DNA of 64,000 nucleotides from contig JAQURD010000005.1 of NCBI GenBank assembly GCA_028749115.1, forward strand, positions 81,826 through 145,825, in the 5' to 3' direction. Both the position numbers and the translations under genes were made by a program. Position 1 is the stretch's first letter. Each line of letters starts with the position of its first letter. Below the pieces are notes generated by a model. It made no database searches. It saw only the letters and a list, made by a program, of their open reading frames with translations, and had not been told where the DNA came from. Shown piece after piece: positions 55,544 to 64,000 of the stretch. The stretch comes from Acidobacteriota bacterium (GTDB taxonomy: Bacteria > Acidobacteriota > Aminicenantia > Aminicenantales > Saccharicenantaceae).

Positions 55544-58500
55544 TTATTGATATTCTGCCCAGTGCTTGATTTTTAAGTCACTGATATTTTTGGAGACAAA
55601 AGCCTGAACAAAAGCTTCAGCCAGTTGCAAGTTGGTGATAACCGGGAGGCCCAGATCTACGGCCAGCCGCCTCATTCTGTAGTCTGAATCGAATTCTATT
55701 CTTTTTCCGGTATGAGGGATAGAAATTAGAAAATCAATTTTCTTTTCCTTTAAAAAATCTTTAAGGTTGGGCTGGCGGTGCTGATGGATTTTGTACAGCC
55801 AGGTGGTGCTAATTTTATGCCTGCTGAGAAATCTTGAGGTCCCCTCCGTCGCATAGATTTTGAGCCCGGTTTTGGCCAGTTCCCGGGCTGCGGGCAAAAA
55901 TTTTTGTTTATTTTCCTCACCTCCCAGACTGAGAAGAATAGATTTTTCCGGTAGCCGGAAACCAGCGGCCAGCATGGCTTTGAGCAGTGCCTCCTGAAGA
56001 TCATCGCCTAAGCAGGCGACTTCGCCTGTCGAGGCCATTTCCACTCCCAGGCAGGGGTCAGCTCCCTTGAGCCTCGAAAAAGAGAATTGAGGAGCTTTGA
56101 CGCCAACATAATTCAACTCAAAAATTGAACTGGCAACGCTCACTGGAAGTCCCAGCATTGATCTGACCGCCAGCTCAATGAAAGGGATCCTGGAAACTTT
56201 GGAGACAAATGGCAGGGAACGCGAGGCTCGCAGGTTGCACTCAATCACCTTGAGGGCATTGTCTTTGGCCAGGAGCTGAAGATTGAATGGTCCGGTTATA
56301 TTCAAAGCACGGGCAATTTTTTCCCCAATTATTCTTATGCGGCGAACGGTTTCGAGATAAAGCTTCTGCGGCGGAACAACCATGGTAGCATCGCCGGAAT
56401 GAACTCCGGCATTTTCGATATGTTCAATAATAGCTGAAGTTACCATCTTCCCCTTACTGGCCACAGCCTCGAGTTCGATTTCCTTGGCTCCCATAATAAA
56501 TTTGGAAATAACTACCGGATATTCAGATGAGACAAGAGAAGCCCGTTTTAAATATCTATCTAAAAATTTTTCCTCAAACACCAGACTCATGGCTGCACCG
56601 CTCAGAACGTAGGAAGGACGAATGATGACCGGATAACCAGCTTCGTGGCAAAATCTTCTGGCTTCTTCCAGGCTGGTGACTTCTTTCCAGGGTGGCTGGT
56701 CTATCTGCAGTTCGTCTAAAAGCTTTGAGAACTTACGGCGATCTTCGGCCCGGTCAATATCTTCAGGTGATGTGCCCAGAAGGGGCAGGCCGGCCTGATA
56801 GAGTTTCAGGGCCAGATTGTTAGGAACCTGGCCGCCCATGGAAACAATAATTCCAGCCGGCTTTTCCTTTTGATAAATATCGAGGACTCTTTCCAGGCTG
56901 AGTTCATCAAAGTAGAGTCGGTCGCACATATCGTAGTCGGTGGAAACGGTCTCCGGATTGTAGTTAACCATGATGGTTTGATAACCGAGCTGTCTTAGAG
57001 CCAGCGAAGTATTAACAGCACACCAGTCGAACTCAACCGATGAGCCGATGCTGTAAGGCCCAGAGCCCAGAACCATAATTTTTTTCTTCGAACGGCTAAA
57101 ACTCAAGTCATCTTCTGAGCCGTTGTAAGTAAGATAAAGGTAATTGGTTCTGGCCGGGTATTCAGCGGCCAAGGTATCAATTTGTTTGACAGACGGCCGG
57201 AGCTTGAAGCTCTCTCTTTTCTGGCAGACACTTTCTTCCGTGGCCCGGGTAAAAATGGCCAGTTGCTTATCTGAGAAACCTTTCCTTTTGGCTTCCAGGA
57301 GGACATCGGCCGGCAAATCATCTAACTGGTATTTTCTGATTTTTTCTTCTAAATCTACCAGTCCTTTCATTTTATATAAAAACCAGGGATCAATCTTGGT
57401 CAAGCCAGCCACTTTGTCGACTGACCAGCCCTTTTTAAAGGCCTCAGCCAGGCCGAAAAGCCTTTCATCGGTCGGTTGATATAATTCCTTTTCGAGATTT
57501 TTAAACGAATAATTTTCATTGCCGACAAAGCCATACATGCCAACCTGAAGCATACGAATCGCCTTTTGCAGGGCCTCTTCAAAACTCCGGCCGATGGCCA
57601 TAACTTCACCGACGGATTTCATTTCAGAGCCAATCTTTTTGGAGACCCTGGCAAATTTCTTCAAATCCCACCGCGGAATCTTAACGGTGACATAATCAAG
57701 GGCTGGCTCAAAGCAGGCGGTAGTTGTCCCTGTCACCGAATTTTTCAATTCGGGAAGTAAATAGCCAAGCATCAACTTGGCGGCGATAAAAGCCAGGGGA
57801 TAACCTGTCGCTTTGGAGGCCAGGGCTGATGAACGGGATAGCCTGGCATTGACTTCAATTATCCGGTAGTCGCTATTAGCCGGGTTCATGGCAAATTGAA
57901 TATTACATTCTCCAATAATGCCCAGTTGCCTGACGGTTTTGAAGGCAATCTCCCGCAGGCTGTGGTATTCCCGGTTGGTCAAAGTCTGAGAGGGGGCAAC
58001 GACGGCGCTTTCTCCTGTATGAATTCCCATCGGATCAAGATTTTCCATGTTGCATATAGCCAGGCAGTTATCGGCCCGGTCACGGATTATTTCATATTCA
58101 ATTTCTTTCCAGCCCTCTAAGTATTCTTCAATCAGTACCTGATTCGATTGAGAGAGAGCCAGGAAAAGCTTTTCGGCCAGTTCTTGCTGGTTAGAGCAAA
58201 GAGAGCTGCCCTGTCCGCCGAGGGCAAAAGCTGACCTCAGCATCACCGGGAAGCCCAGGCTTTTTGCTGCCTTCAGGCCTTCTTCGAGCGAAGAAACTGC
58301 CTGACCATGGGGAGTCTTAAGAGAGGCTGAGGCGAGAGCCTCGTTAAACAACGCCCGGTCTTCGGTGATTTCTACAGCTTCGAGCGGCGGGCCAAGGACT
58401 TTTATATGATGCCTGTTAAGGAGGCCTTCTTTGGCCAGCTTCAAGCCGCAGTTAAGAGCCGTTTGACCTCCAAAAGACATCAGCAAAGACTGGGGTTTTT

Positions 58501-58732
58501 CTCTTTCTATGATTTTCTCTACAAGCTGGAATTCAACCGGCATGAAATAAACTTTATCGGCCAGGAAGTCTGAAGTCTGAAAAGTAGCAATATTGGGATT
58601 GACAAGCACCACTTCGATTTTTTCTTCTTTGAGAGCTTTAATAGCCTGGCTGCCGGAGTAATCAAACTCGCCGGCTTCACCTATTTTGATCGCTCCGCTG
58701 CCCAGAAGCAGGACTTTTTCAGGCTTTTTCAT
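55544..58732 (-). CDS. carB: Carbamoyl-phosphate synthase large subunit
   Basis: Makes carbamoyl phosphate from bicarbonate, ATP and ammonia delivered by CarA, for pyrimidines and arginine. The first ATP-grasp half starts VLLLGSGAIKIGEAGEFDYS and includes SFGGQTALNCG and VIEVNARLSRSSALASKATGYP. The second half repeats the layout with VLGSGPYSIGSSVEFDW, SMGGQVPNNLALKL and VIECNLRASRSLPFVSKVS. A C-terminal MGS-like allosteric domain follows (SLGGEENKQKFLPAARELA, LLKAM, LISIPHTGKRIEFDSDYRMR). Length is 1062 residues, normal. The start overlaps the carA stop. It converges with the giant gene pair, 19 bases apart. Confidence 0.96.
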   Translation of the reverse strand: MKKPEKVLLLGSGAIKIGEAGEFDYSGSQAIKALKEEKIEVVLVNPNIATFQTSDFLADKVYFMPVEFQLVEKIIEREKPQSLLMSFGGQTALNCGLKLAKEGLLNRHHIKVLGPPLEAVEITEDRALFNEALASASLKTPHGQAVSSLEEGLKAAKSLGFPVMLRSAFALGGQGSSLCSNQQELAEKLFLALSQSNQVLIEEYLEGWKEIEYEIIRDRADNCLAICNMENLDPMGIHTGESAVVAPSQTLTNREYHSLREIAFKTVRQLGIIGECNIQFAMNPANSDYRIIEVNARLSRSSALASKATGYPLAFIAAKLMLGYLLPELKNSVTGTTTACFEPALDYVTVKIPRWDLKKFARVSKKIGSEMKSVGEVMAIGRSFEEALQKAIRMLQVGMYGFVGNENYSFKNLEKELYQPTDERLFGLAEAFKKGWSVDKVAGLTKIDPWFLYKMKGLVDLEEKIRKYQLDDLPADVLLEAKRKGFSDKQLAIFTRATEESVCQKRESFKLRPSVKQIDTLAAEYPARTNYLYLTYNGSEDDLSFSRSKKKIMVLGSGPYSIGSSVEFDWCAVNTSLALRQLGYQTIMVNYNPETVSTDYDMCDRLYFDELSLERVLDIYQKEKPAGIIVSMGGQVPNNLALKLYQAGLPLLGTSPEDIDRAEDRRKFSKLLDELQIDQPPWKEVTSLEEARRFCHEAGYPVIIRPSYVLSGAAMSLVFEEKFLDRYLKRASLVSSEYPVVISKFIMGAKEIELEAVASKGKMVTSAIIEHIENAGVHSGDATMVVPPQKLYLETVRRIRIIGEKIARALNITGPFNLQLLAKDNALKVIECNLRASRSLPFVSKVSRIPFIELAVRSMLGLPVSVASSIFELNYVGVKAPQFSFSRLKGADPCLGVEMASTGEVACLGDDLQEALLKAMLAAGFRLPEKSILLSLGGEENKQKFLPAARELAKTGLKIYATEGTSRFLSRHKISTTWLYKIHQHRQPNLKDFLKEKKIDFLISIPHTGKRIEFDSDYRMRRLAVDLGLPVITNLQLAEAFVQAFVSKNISDLKIKHWAEYQ

Positions 58733-59865
58733 CCGAGCTGCTCCACGAAAAAATTGAAGATGAAGGTTGTGTCAGTCGGGCCCGGGCAGGCCTCAGGGTG
58801 GAACTGAACGCCAAAAAATGGCCGGTGTTTGTGTTTTATCCCTTCATTGGTGCCGTCATTAGCATTGACGAGCCAGGGTTTCCAGCCGGAAGGTAATGAT
58901 TCTTGATCGACAGCAAAACCATGATTCTGGCTGGTCAGGTAGCAACGAGATGTGCCTGTTTCCAGACAGGGCTGATTCTGAGAGCGGTGGCCAAACTTAA
59001 GTTTATAGGTCCTAGCACCAGCGGCCAGAGCCAGAATCTGGTGGCCAAGGCAGATGCCGAGGAGAGGAAGATTTTCTGTCAGCAGGAGTGAGACAGTTTC
59101 AACGGCTGAGCAAAGCTCCGGATTGCCCGGACCATTGGAGATAACCACCCCATCCGGCTTAAAAGACAGAACTTTTTCAGCCGGAGTGTTTTGAGGAACT
59201 CTGATAACACTCAGGCCTCGTCCGGTCAGATGACGGATAATGGCCAGTTTTGTCCCGCAGTCAATGAGCACAATTCTCTTCCTGCAACCAGGCTTATAGA
59301 CATGAATATCAGGGCTCGAGACTTCCGCCACCAGATTTGAAGCATTTGGGTCAGGCAGGCGACTGGCTTCACGGACAAGAGGTGAAAGTTTTAATGGCCT
59401 GTCTGAAACGGCCAGCAGGCCTGGAATCACTCCAAACTGGCGCAAGCGTTTAACCAGCGCCCTGGTGTCGAGGCAGGAAATAGCTGGAATTCGGCTGGCT
59501 TCTAGCCAGCGGTCAATTGACAGGCAGGAAGTATGATGAGATGGCTGGTCAGAATACTCTGAAACAGCATAGCCTTTAATCCAGGGACGGGATGATTCAA
59601 AGAAATCAGGATTGACTCCATAATTCCCGATGAGAGGATAGGTCTGAACGAGGATCTGGCCGTGGTAGGAAGGATCGGTAATTGATTCCACATAACCGAC
59701 CATGCCGGTATTAAAAACAACTTCCCCCCACGTTCTGGCGCAAGCTCCAAATCCCTTACCCTCAAAAACTGTGCCGTCTTTGAGGGCCAGAACTCCGTAT
59801 TTCGTTGTTTTGTCCTTTAAAATTTTTCTGACTTTAGCACATTTTGCCTGTCTAGGCAAGCCCAA
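58729..59865 (-). CDS. carA: Carbamoyl-phosphate synthase small (glutaminase) subunit
   Basis: Hydrolyses glutamine and channels ammonia to CarB. The N-terminal domain has LALKDGTVFEGKGFG, GEVVFNTGMVGYVESITDPSY and PLIGNYGVN. The class I glutaminase domain carries SNGPGNPE, LGICLGHQILALAAG with the nucleophile cysteine, QNHGFAVD and VQFHPEACPGPTD. The start is unclear. No ATG or GTG lies in frame between the upstream stop near 59908 and the conserved sequence, so a TTG at 59865 (or 59859) is the best candidate, without a ribosome site. A 6-bp palindrome (59844-59859) lies in the first codons. About 378 residues. Confidence 0.93.
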   Translation of the reverse strand: MGLPRQAKCAKVRKILKDKTTKYGVLALKDGTVFEGKGFGACARTWGEVVFNTGMVGYVESITDPSYHGQILVQTYPLIGNYGVNPDFFESSRPWIKGYAVSEYSDQPSHHTSCLSIDRWLEASRIPAISCLDTRALVKRLRQFGVIPGLLAVSDRPLKLSPLVREASRLPDPNASNLVAEVSSPDIHVYKPGCRKRIVLIDCGTKLAIIRHLTGRGLSVIRVPQNTPAEKVLSFKPDGVVISNGPGNPELCSAVETVSLLLTENLPLLGICLGHQILALAAGARTYKLKFGHRSQNQPCLETGTSRCYLTSQNHGFAVDQESLPSGWKPWLVNANDGTNEGIKHKHRPFFGVQFHPEACPGPTDTTFIFNFFVEQLG

Positions 59866-60080
59866 ACAGGGTCGGGCTAGCGCCTTTTGCCAATTATCAA
59901 CAAAATATCAATCATAGCTGGAGGTCAGTCGATCTATCCAGGAAACAACTTCTGGATCAACTGATAAAAAACAATGACAGCTTCGGGCTCTTCAGAGAAG
60001 AGAGTATAAGCAGCGAAAATTCTCTCACCTGTTGCTAACTTATTCATAATAAAAGAAATTAGCTGGCCCGGCACCGTTAG

Positions 60081-60109
60081 TTGCCAGGCAGGCAGTGTTT
60101 TTTTATAAT
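60081..60109 (+). promoter_or_regulatory. Promoter of the fructose-type PTS operon
   Basis: -35 TTGCCA (60081-60086), a 17-base spacer and perfect -10 TATAAT (60104-60109). It lies 32 bases before the IIC ATG at 60141 and excludes the longer frame that begins within the -35. Confidence 0.78.
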
Positions 60110-60140
60110 TGATGGGAAAATTCTGATAAAGAAGGTCAAA

Positions 60141-61157
60141 ATGAAAGTGGGCAAATTTCAACAATATCTTCTTTCCGGCGTTTCTTATGCTATTCCTTTT
60201 GTTGCTTCGGGTGGAATACTGATTGCTTTGTCGATTGCTCTGGCCCCAATGGGCCCTCAGGGTCCTGATTTCAGCCGGGCTCCTTTTCTGAAATTAATAA
60301 ATGATATTGGCACGGCCGCTTTTTCTTTATTGGTTCCTGTTCTTTCCGGTTATATTGCTTTTGGCGTTAGTGATCGCCCCGGTCTGGTACCTGGCTTTGT
60401 CGGTGGCTATATCGCCAATCAGGTTGGTGCCGGTTTCCTTGGTGGTCTGATTTCGGGCCTGCTGGCTGGCTTTCTGGTCTTTTTTCTTAAAAAAATCAAA
60501 GTCCCAGGCTATATCCGGCCAGTTATGCCTATCCTGATTTATCCGGTCATCTCCTCATTCATTGTAGGAATCATAATGTATAAAGTCGTAGGAGCACCGA
60601 TTCATGATCTAATGGCCAATATCACTAGCTGGCTGCAAGTCATGCACACCGGAAATAAAATTATCCTGGGGATAATTCTCGGTTCGATGATTGCCTTTGA
60701 TATGGGGGGGCCTGTCAACAAAGTGGCTTTCTTCTTTGGAGCAGCCATGATTCAGCAGGGAAATTATTTTATTATGGGAGCCTGTGCGGCGGCCATCTGT
60801 ATCCCGCCTCTCGGGCTTGGCCTGGCCACCCTTCTCAACCGGAAACTCTGGACAGAGCAGGAACGGGATGCCGGCCTGGCTGCCCTGGCCATGGGCGCCA
60901 TTGGCATTACAGAAGGGGCTATTCCCTTCGCCGCGGCCGACCCCTTCCGGGTTATACCGGTGATCATGGCTGGCTCGAGCCTCGGTTCGGTCCTGGCTAT
61001 GCTGGGTCAGGTTGGAGATCATGCTCCTCATGGCGGTCCAATTGTCCTGCCGGTAGTTGATAACAAGCTGATGTACGTTCTAGCTATAGTCGCGGGCACC
61101 CTGGCTGTGGCAGCTTTAATGACTTTGATTAGATCCAGAAGCAAGAAGAAAACTTAA
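60141..61157 (+). CDS. PTS fructose-type permease, EIIC component
   Basis: Membrane channel of a phosphoenolpyruvate-dependent sugar transport system of the fructose/mannitol class. It has 338 residues with eight to ten membrane segments. It starts KVGKFQQYLLSGVSYAIPFVASGG and contains AFGVSDRPGLVPGFVGG, AFDMGGPVNKVAF and GITEGAIPFAA, the last with the family sugar-binding glutamate, as well as GDHAPHGGPIV. The ATG at 60141 has GAAGG five bases upstream. The IIB and IIA domains, often fused to IIC, are separate here: IIB follows as its own gene and IIA is at the end of the HPr-EI fusion. Confidence 0.94.
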   Translation: MKVGKFQQYLLSGVSYAIPFVASGGILIALSIALAPMGPQGPDFSRAPFLKLINDIGTAAFSLLVPVLSGYIAFGVSDRPGLVPGFVGGYIANQVGAGFLGGLISGLLAGFLVFFLKKIKVPGYIRPVMPILIYPVISSFIVGIIMYKVVGAPIHDLMANITSWLQVMHTGNKIILGIILGSMIAFDMGGPVNKVAFFFGAAMIQQGNYFIMGACAAAICIPPLGLGLATLLNRKLWTEQERDAGLAALAMGAIGITEGAIPFAAADPFRVIPVIMAGSSLGSVLAMLGQVGDHAPHGGPIVLPVVDNKLMYVLAIVAGTLAVAALMTLIRSRSKKKT

Positions 61158-61173
61158 GTTGCTTCTAACTTAA
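61154..61173 (+). promoter_or_regulatory. Stem-loop at the IIC stop codon
   Basis: Perfect 7-bp stem TTAAGTT/AACTTAA with loop GCTTCT, overlapping the stop codon of the IIC gene. It is followed by A residues and not by a T-run, so a role in mRNA stability or processing between IIC and IIB is more likely than termination. Confidence 0.45.
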
Positions 61174-61286
61174 AAAAACTGCCAGCCTGAGATCGAAACA
61201 AAAAAATGAAGTTACTCTTTCAAATTAACCTGTAAATGCTAAAATAAAAAAAGATTATTTAGAGCGTTCAGAATATGGAGGTATTT

Positions 61287-61598
61287 ATGAAACTGGTGGC
61301 AATTACTGCCTGTCCAACGGGCATCGCTCATACCTACATGGCAGCCGAACAGCTCGAGCGGGTGGCTAAAAAGATGGGCCTGTCACTCAAAGTTGAAACC
61401 CAGGGAGCAATGGGTATTGAAAACGAACTCAAGCTGGATGATATCAAAGAAGCAGCGGCAGTGATTTTAGCTGTCGGCATTCCTGTTCAGAAAAGCGAAA
61501 GATTTGAAGGCAAAAAAGTCTTTGAATTTTCTGTCCAGGAGGCCATCAAGAATGCGGATGGGATTTTACAGAAAGTGAAAGAAGAAATTGGCAGTTGA
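61287..61598 (+). CDS. PTS fructose-type EIIB component
   Basis: Cytoplasmic phosphocarrier of 103 residues that takes the phosphate from EIIA on a cysteine and passes it to the incoming sugar. It starts KLVAITACPTGIAHTYMAAE, with the phospho-cysteine at residue 9. The ATG at 61287 has a perfect GGAGG five bases upstream; an in-frame ATG at 61275 overlaps this site and is not preferred. Its stop overlaps the first codons of the HPr-EI-IIA gene. Confidence 0.94.
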   Translation: MKLVAITACPTGIAHTYMAAEQLERVAKKMGLSLKVETQGAMGIENELKLDDIKEAAAVILAVGIPVQKSERFEGKKVFEFSVQEAIKNADGILQKVKEEIGS

Positions 61599-64000
61599 GT
61601 TTACATTTGATTTTCCTCTACCCTTAGGACTTCATGCCCGGCCGGCTGCCTTTATTCAGGAAAAGTGTCAGGCTTTTCCAGGAGACATCGTTCTTAAGAA
61701 TCTCCGCAACGGCCGGCAAGGTGAGGCGAAGAGCATTTTGTCTCTTATTACCTCTGACACGCAATATCGCGATTTATGCCAGGTCGTTATCTCAGGAGAG
61801 GGGGAAAAAGAATTTGCTGCGAGTTTTAAGCGTTTCCTGCTTGAAGATTTGAAATTAAAAGAAGAGAAGGCACTGGAGTCAGTGCCGGTAGCCAGTGCCA
61901 TAATTCCAAGGTTAGTCCTGTCTGAAAAAGAAATGTATCTTACCGGTCAGCCTGCCTCGTCAGGTATTGTTTCTGAGAAAGTTTTTCTTCTAAAAGCTGG
62001 CTTTGACTGGGAAAATCTTCTGGCCGAAGAGGTGAGTCACGAGCCTGCTTCTCCTCAAGCTGAAAAAAAAGCCTTTCGCCAGGCTAGTCTGAAAGTCCAG
62101 CAGGAAATTCAGGGTCTTCTGAAAGAAAAAAAAGGAGTCGAAAGAAATATTCTTCAGACTCACCTGTCAATAATTACTGACCAGGTTTTCATTGACCGGG
62201 TGACAGCACTTATTGAAAAAGATAGATGCCAGGCCAGGCAAGCCATTTATCAGGCAGCTAGGGAATTCAGTCAACTTCTTCTAGGAGCGAAAAGCCAGTA
62301 TCTAAGAGAAAGAGCAATTGATATTCAGGACATAACCGGCCAGCTTTTAGAGCAGCTTGGCGGTCCGAAACTGATCAGGCCGGAAGCCAGTCTAAATCAG
62401 CCAGCTATTGTTGTGGCTGAAGATCTTTTCCCCTCAGATTTTTTGAGTTTCAAGACCGGCTTTATCCGCGGCTTGATTCTTGAAAAGGCCGGGCAAAACT
62501 CTCACACTTTAATTATGGTCAGAAGCCAGGCGATTCCAGCTGTGACCGGTGTTGACCAGGCAAACCGGCGGCTGCGTTCAGGGGAAGAGGTGATTCTTGA
62601 TGGTAACCGGGGGGTGGTTATTATATCTCCCGGCGAAAATGTCAGGAGATATTACAAAAAAGAAATTGAAAGCGAAAACCTCCTGTTGAAACGCCGCCAG
62701 GAGCAAGCCTCTTTACCCGGGATGACAGCCGATGGACGGAAAATAGAAATTGCTGCCAACCTCGGGCGGCCAGAAGAGCTGGAAAAAGCCTGGCGGGATG
62801 GAGCAGAAGGAGTGGGCATTTTCCGCACCGAGCTTTTGCTTTATGGCAAACCGGTACTGCCCACCGAGGAAGAGCAGTATTGGCTCTACAAAAAAATAGC
62901 CGAAGAAGCCGGAGGCCGGCCGGTAATTATTAGAACCTTTGATATAGGCGGAGATAAGCCAATACCTTCTATCAGCCTGCCTCAGGAGCCAAATCCTTTT
63001 CTCGGATTTCGCGGGATAAGAATCTATCAGGAAAATCATGAACTTTTCCGCCACCAGGTCAAGGCTATCCTGAGGGCGGCTCTTTTTGGCCAGCTTAAAA
63101 TTATGTTTCCCATGGTCAGTCTCCTCGAAGAGGTACGCTGGCTTAAAGAAAAAATGGCAGAATTTTCTAAGGAACTTCAGGCAGAGGGCCTGCCTTTTAA
63201 AGAAAAGATTGAAACTGGTATTATGCTGGAAGTTCCATCCGTGGCCTTGCTGGCTGACAAGTTTTCTGAGGAAGTTGATTTTTTTAGTGTTGGCTCGAAT
63301 GATCTTATCCAGTACTTTTTGGCAGCTGACCGAAGCAATCCGAAAGTCAGATATCTCAACCAGCCCTTAAATCCGGCTTTGCTGAGGCTTTTGAAACAGG
63401 CTATTGATCTGGCCCACGCCAAGGGGCGATGGGTTGGACTCTGCGGAGAAATGGCTGGTGATTCTAGCCTGACACCGGTTTTTGCCGGCCTTGGTTTTGA
63501 TGAACTGAGTATGAGTTCTGCATTTATACCGGAGGTGAAAGCAGTTCTGTCCAGCCTCAAAATTGATGACTGCCGGGAGTTAGTGGCTGAGGCCAGAGAA
63601 GCCGCCACTGCCGGTGAAAATGAGGACCTCCTCCAGCGATTTTACCAGGAGCATTTTTCTCAGGAAGTAATTTGTCCTGAGCTCGTTGGTCTTCAGGCAG
63701 AATGTCGGTCGAAAGCAGAAATCATGCAAGAAATAGCTATCAGGCTTCAACTATCCGGGAGGGTAGATAACAGGGCCATGTTTGAACAGGCTCTGTGGAA
63801 AAGGGAAGATGATGTAGCCACTGACATTGGCTTCGGGCTGGCCATTCCTCATTGCCAGTCAGAAGCAGTCAGGACGCCAAGCATCGTGGTTCTAAGGCTG
63901 GCTCAGCCCGTGGACTGGCAATCAAAAGAAGGCCTGCCGGTTGATCTCATTGTCTCTCTGGCCATTCCAGCTGGCGAAAAGATCACTCAAAAACTTGCCC
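61588..64000 (+). CDS. HPr-EI-EIIA multidomain phosphotransferase of the PTS (3' end outside the window)
   Basis: One frame encodes, in order, an HPr domain (about 1-85, LGLHARPAA with His16), enzyme I (about 110-640) and a fructose-type EIIA domain (from about 660, AIPHC with His755). Enzyme I has NSHTLIMVRSQAIPAV with His306, then GVGIFRTELL, FDIGGDKP, the DLIQYFLA site and LCGEMAGD. It passes phosphate from phosphoenolpyruvate down to IIB in the same operon. The start must be TTG at 61588, the only start codon after an upstream stop, overlapping the IIB end. About 804 codons are visible. The known FPr proteins have IIA in front (IIA-HPr-EI type), so this order is unusual. Confidence 0.9.
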   Translation, partial: MAVEFTFDFPLPLGLHARPAAFIQEKCQAFPGDIVLKNLRNGRQGEAKSILSLITSDTQYRDLCQVVISGEGEKEFAASFKRFLLEDLKLKEEKALESVPVASAIIPRLVLSEKEMYLTGQPASSGIVSEKVFLLKAGFDWENLLAEEVSHEPASPQAEKKAFRQASLKVQQEIQGLLKEKKGVERNILQTHLSIITDQVFIDRVTALIEKDRCQARQAIYQAAREFSQLLLGAKSQYLRERAIDIQDITGQLLEQLGGPKLIRPEASLNQPAIVVAEDLFPSDFLSFKTGFIRGLILEKAGQNSHTLIMVRSQAIPAVTGVDQANRRLRSGEEVILDGNRGVVIISPGENVRRYYKKEIESENLLLKRRQEQASLPGMTADGRKIEIAANLGRPEELEKAWRDGAEGVGIFRTELLLYGKPVLPTEEEQYWLYKKIAEEAGGRPVIIRTFDIGGDKPIPSISLPQEPNPFLGFRGIRIYQENHELFRHQVKAILRAALFGQLKIMFPMVSLLEEVRWLKEKMAEFSKELQAEGLPFKEKIETGIMLEVPSVALLADKFSEEVDFFSVGSNDLIQYFLAADRSNPKVRYLNQPLNPALLRLLKQAIDLAHAKGRWVGLCGEMAGDSSLTPVFAGLGFDELSMSSAFIPEVKAVLSSLKIDDCRELVAEAREAATAGENEDLLQRFYQEHFSQEVICPELVGLQAECRSKAEIMQEIAIRLQLSGRVDNRAMFEQALWKREDDVATDIGFGLAIPHCQSEAVRTPSIVVLRLAQPVDWQSKEGLPVDLIVSLAIPAGEKITQKLA

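Noticed and set aside
59934-60047. Minus-strand frame of 37 codons with an amphipathic, protein-like sequence between carA and the PTS operon
   Set aside because: No ribosome site, no recognised family and very short; it may be chance.
60081-60140. Longer form of the PTS IIC protein starting at TTG 60081
   Set aside because: The TTG is part of the -35 box of the promoter, and the family N-terminus matches the ATG at 60141.

Overview
The window reads as a contiguous piece of chromosome from a Gram-negative bacterium of moderate GC content. The diderm reading rests on a MurE with the meso-diaminopimelate motif DNPR, a predicted outer-membrane beta-barrel, a Tat-exported protein and several predicted periplasmic enzymes. 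A class V fructose-1,6-bisphosphate aldolase/phosphatase, an archaeal-type inositol-3-phosphate synthase with a phosphatidylinositol-phosphate-synthase-like enzyme, two secreted M28 peptidases and a GH38 enzyme would suit an uncultured lineage near Acidobacteriota/Aminicenantes. That placement is an inference of low confidence. No phage, insertion sequence, CRISPR array or rRNA operon was seen.

Layout. 1-10.9 kb (minus strand) is a tightly overlapping division and cell wall cluster, mraZ-rsmH-ftsL-ftsI-murE-murF-mraY-murD-ftsW-murG, with a clear promoter and three MraZ operator boxes in front of mraZ. 11-17.2 kb (minus) holds a Nudix-DUF2007 fusion, the FBP aldolase/phosphatase, an M23 endopeptidase, pssA, psd and an M28 peptidase. 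17.3-20.8 kb holds a small membrane protein, a secreted cyclophilin, a beta-barrel protein and a second M28 peptidase. 21.3-28.2 kb (plus) holds gyrB, gyrA and a long-chain acyl-CoA ligase.

28.1-33.3 kb (minus) holds larB, dnaG, rpoD, a tRNA with anticodon CAT and a zinc-ribbon coiled-coil protein. 33.5-37.6 kb holds a TPR protein coupled to a GlmU-like protein whose nucleotidyltransferase half looks dead, and a divergent pair made of a phosphatidylinositol-phosphate-synthase-like enzyme and inositol-3-phosphate synthase. 37.7-47.9 kb holds a large secreted GH38 enzyme, a C69 dipeptidase, an OsmC protein, a DUF456 protein, a truncated GlsB-like remnant, a third CDP-alcohol phosphatidyltransferase and a membrane alkaline-phosphatase-superfamily enzyme.

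48.1-55.5 kb is the least explained part: two adjacent giant genes coding for a Tat-signal protein of 1132 residues and a signal-less protein of about 1338 residues, which together look like an undescribed two-component exported system. 55.5-59.9 kb (minus) is carAB. 60.1-64.0 kb (plus) is a fructose-type PTS: IIC, IIB and an HPr-EI-IIA fusion cut by the window end.

How the parts work together: the division cluster builds peptidoglycan precursors and starts septation. Psd and PssA make phosphatidylethanolamine, while INO1 and the neighbouring transferase probably make inositol lipids. The PTS feeds phosphorylated fructose into a glycolytic/gluconeogenic pool on which the FBP aldolase/phosphatase acts. 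The secreted peptidases and the GH38 enzyme point to use of external or periplasmic peptides and glycans.
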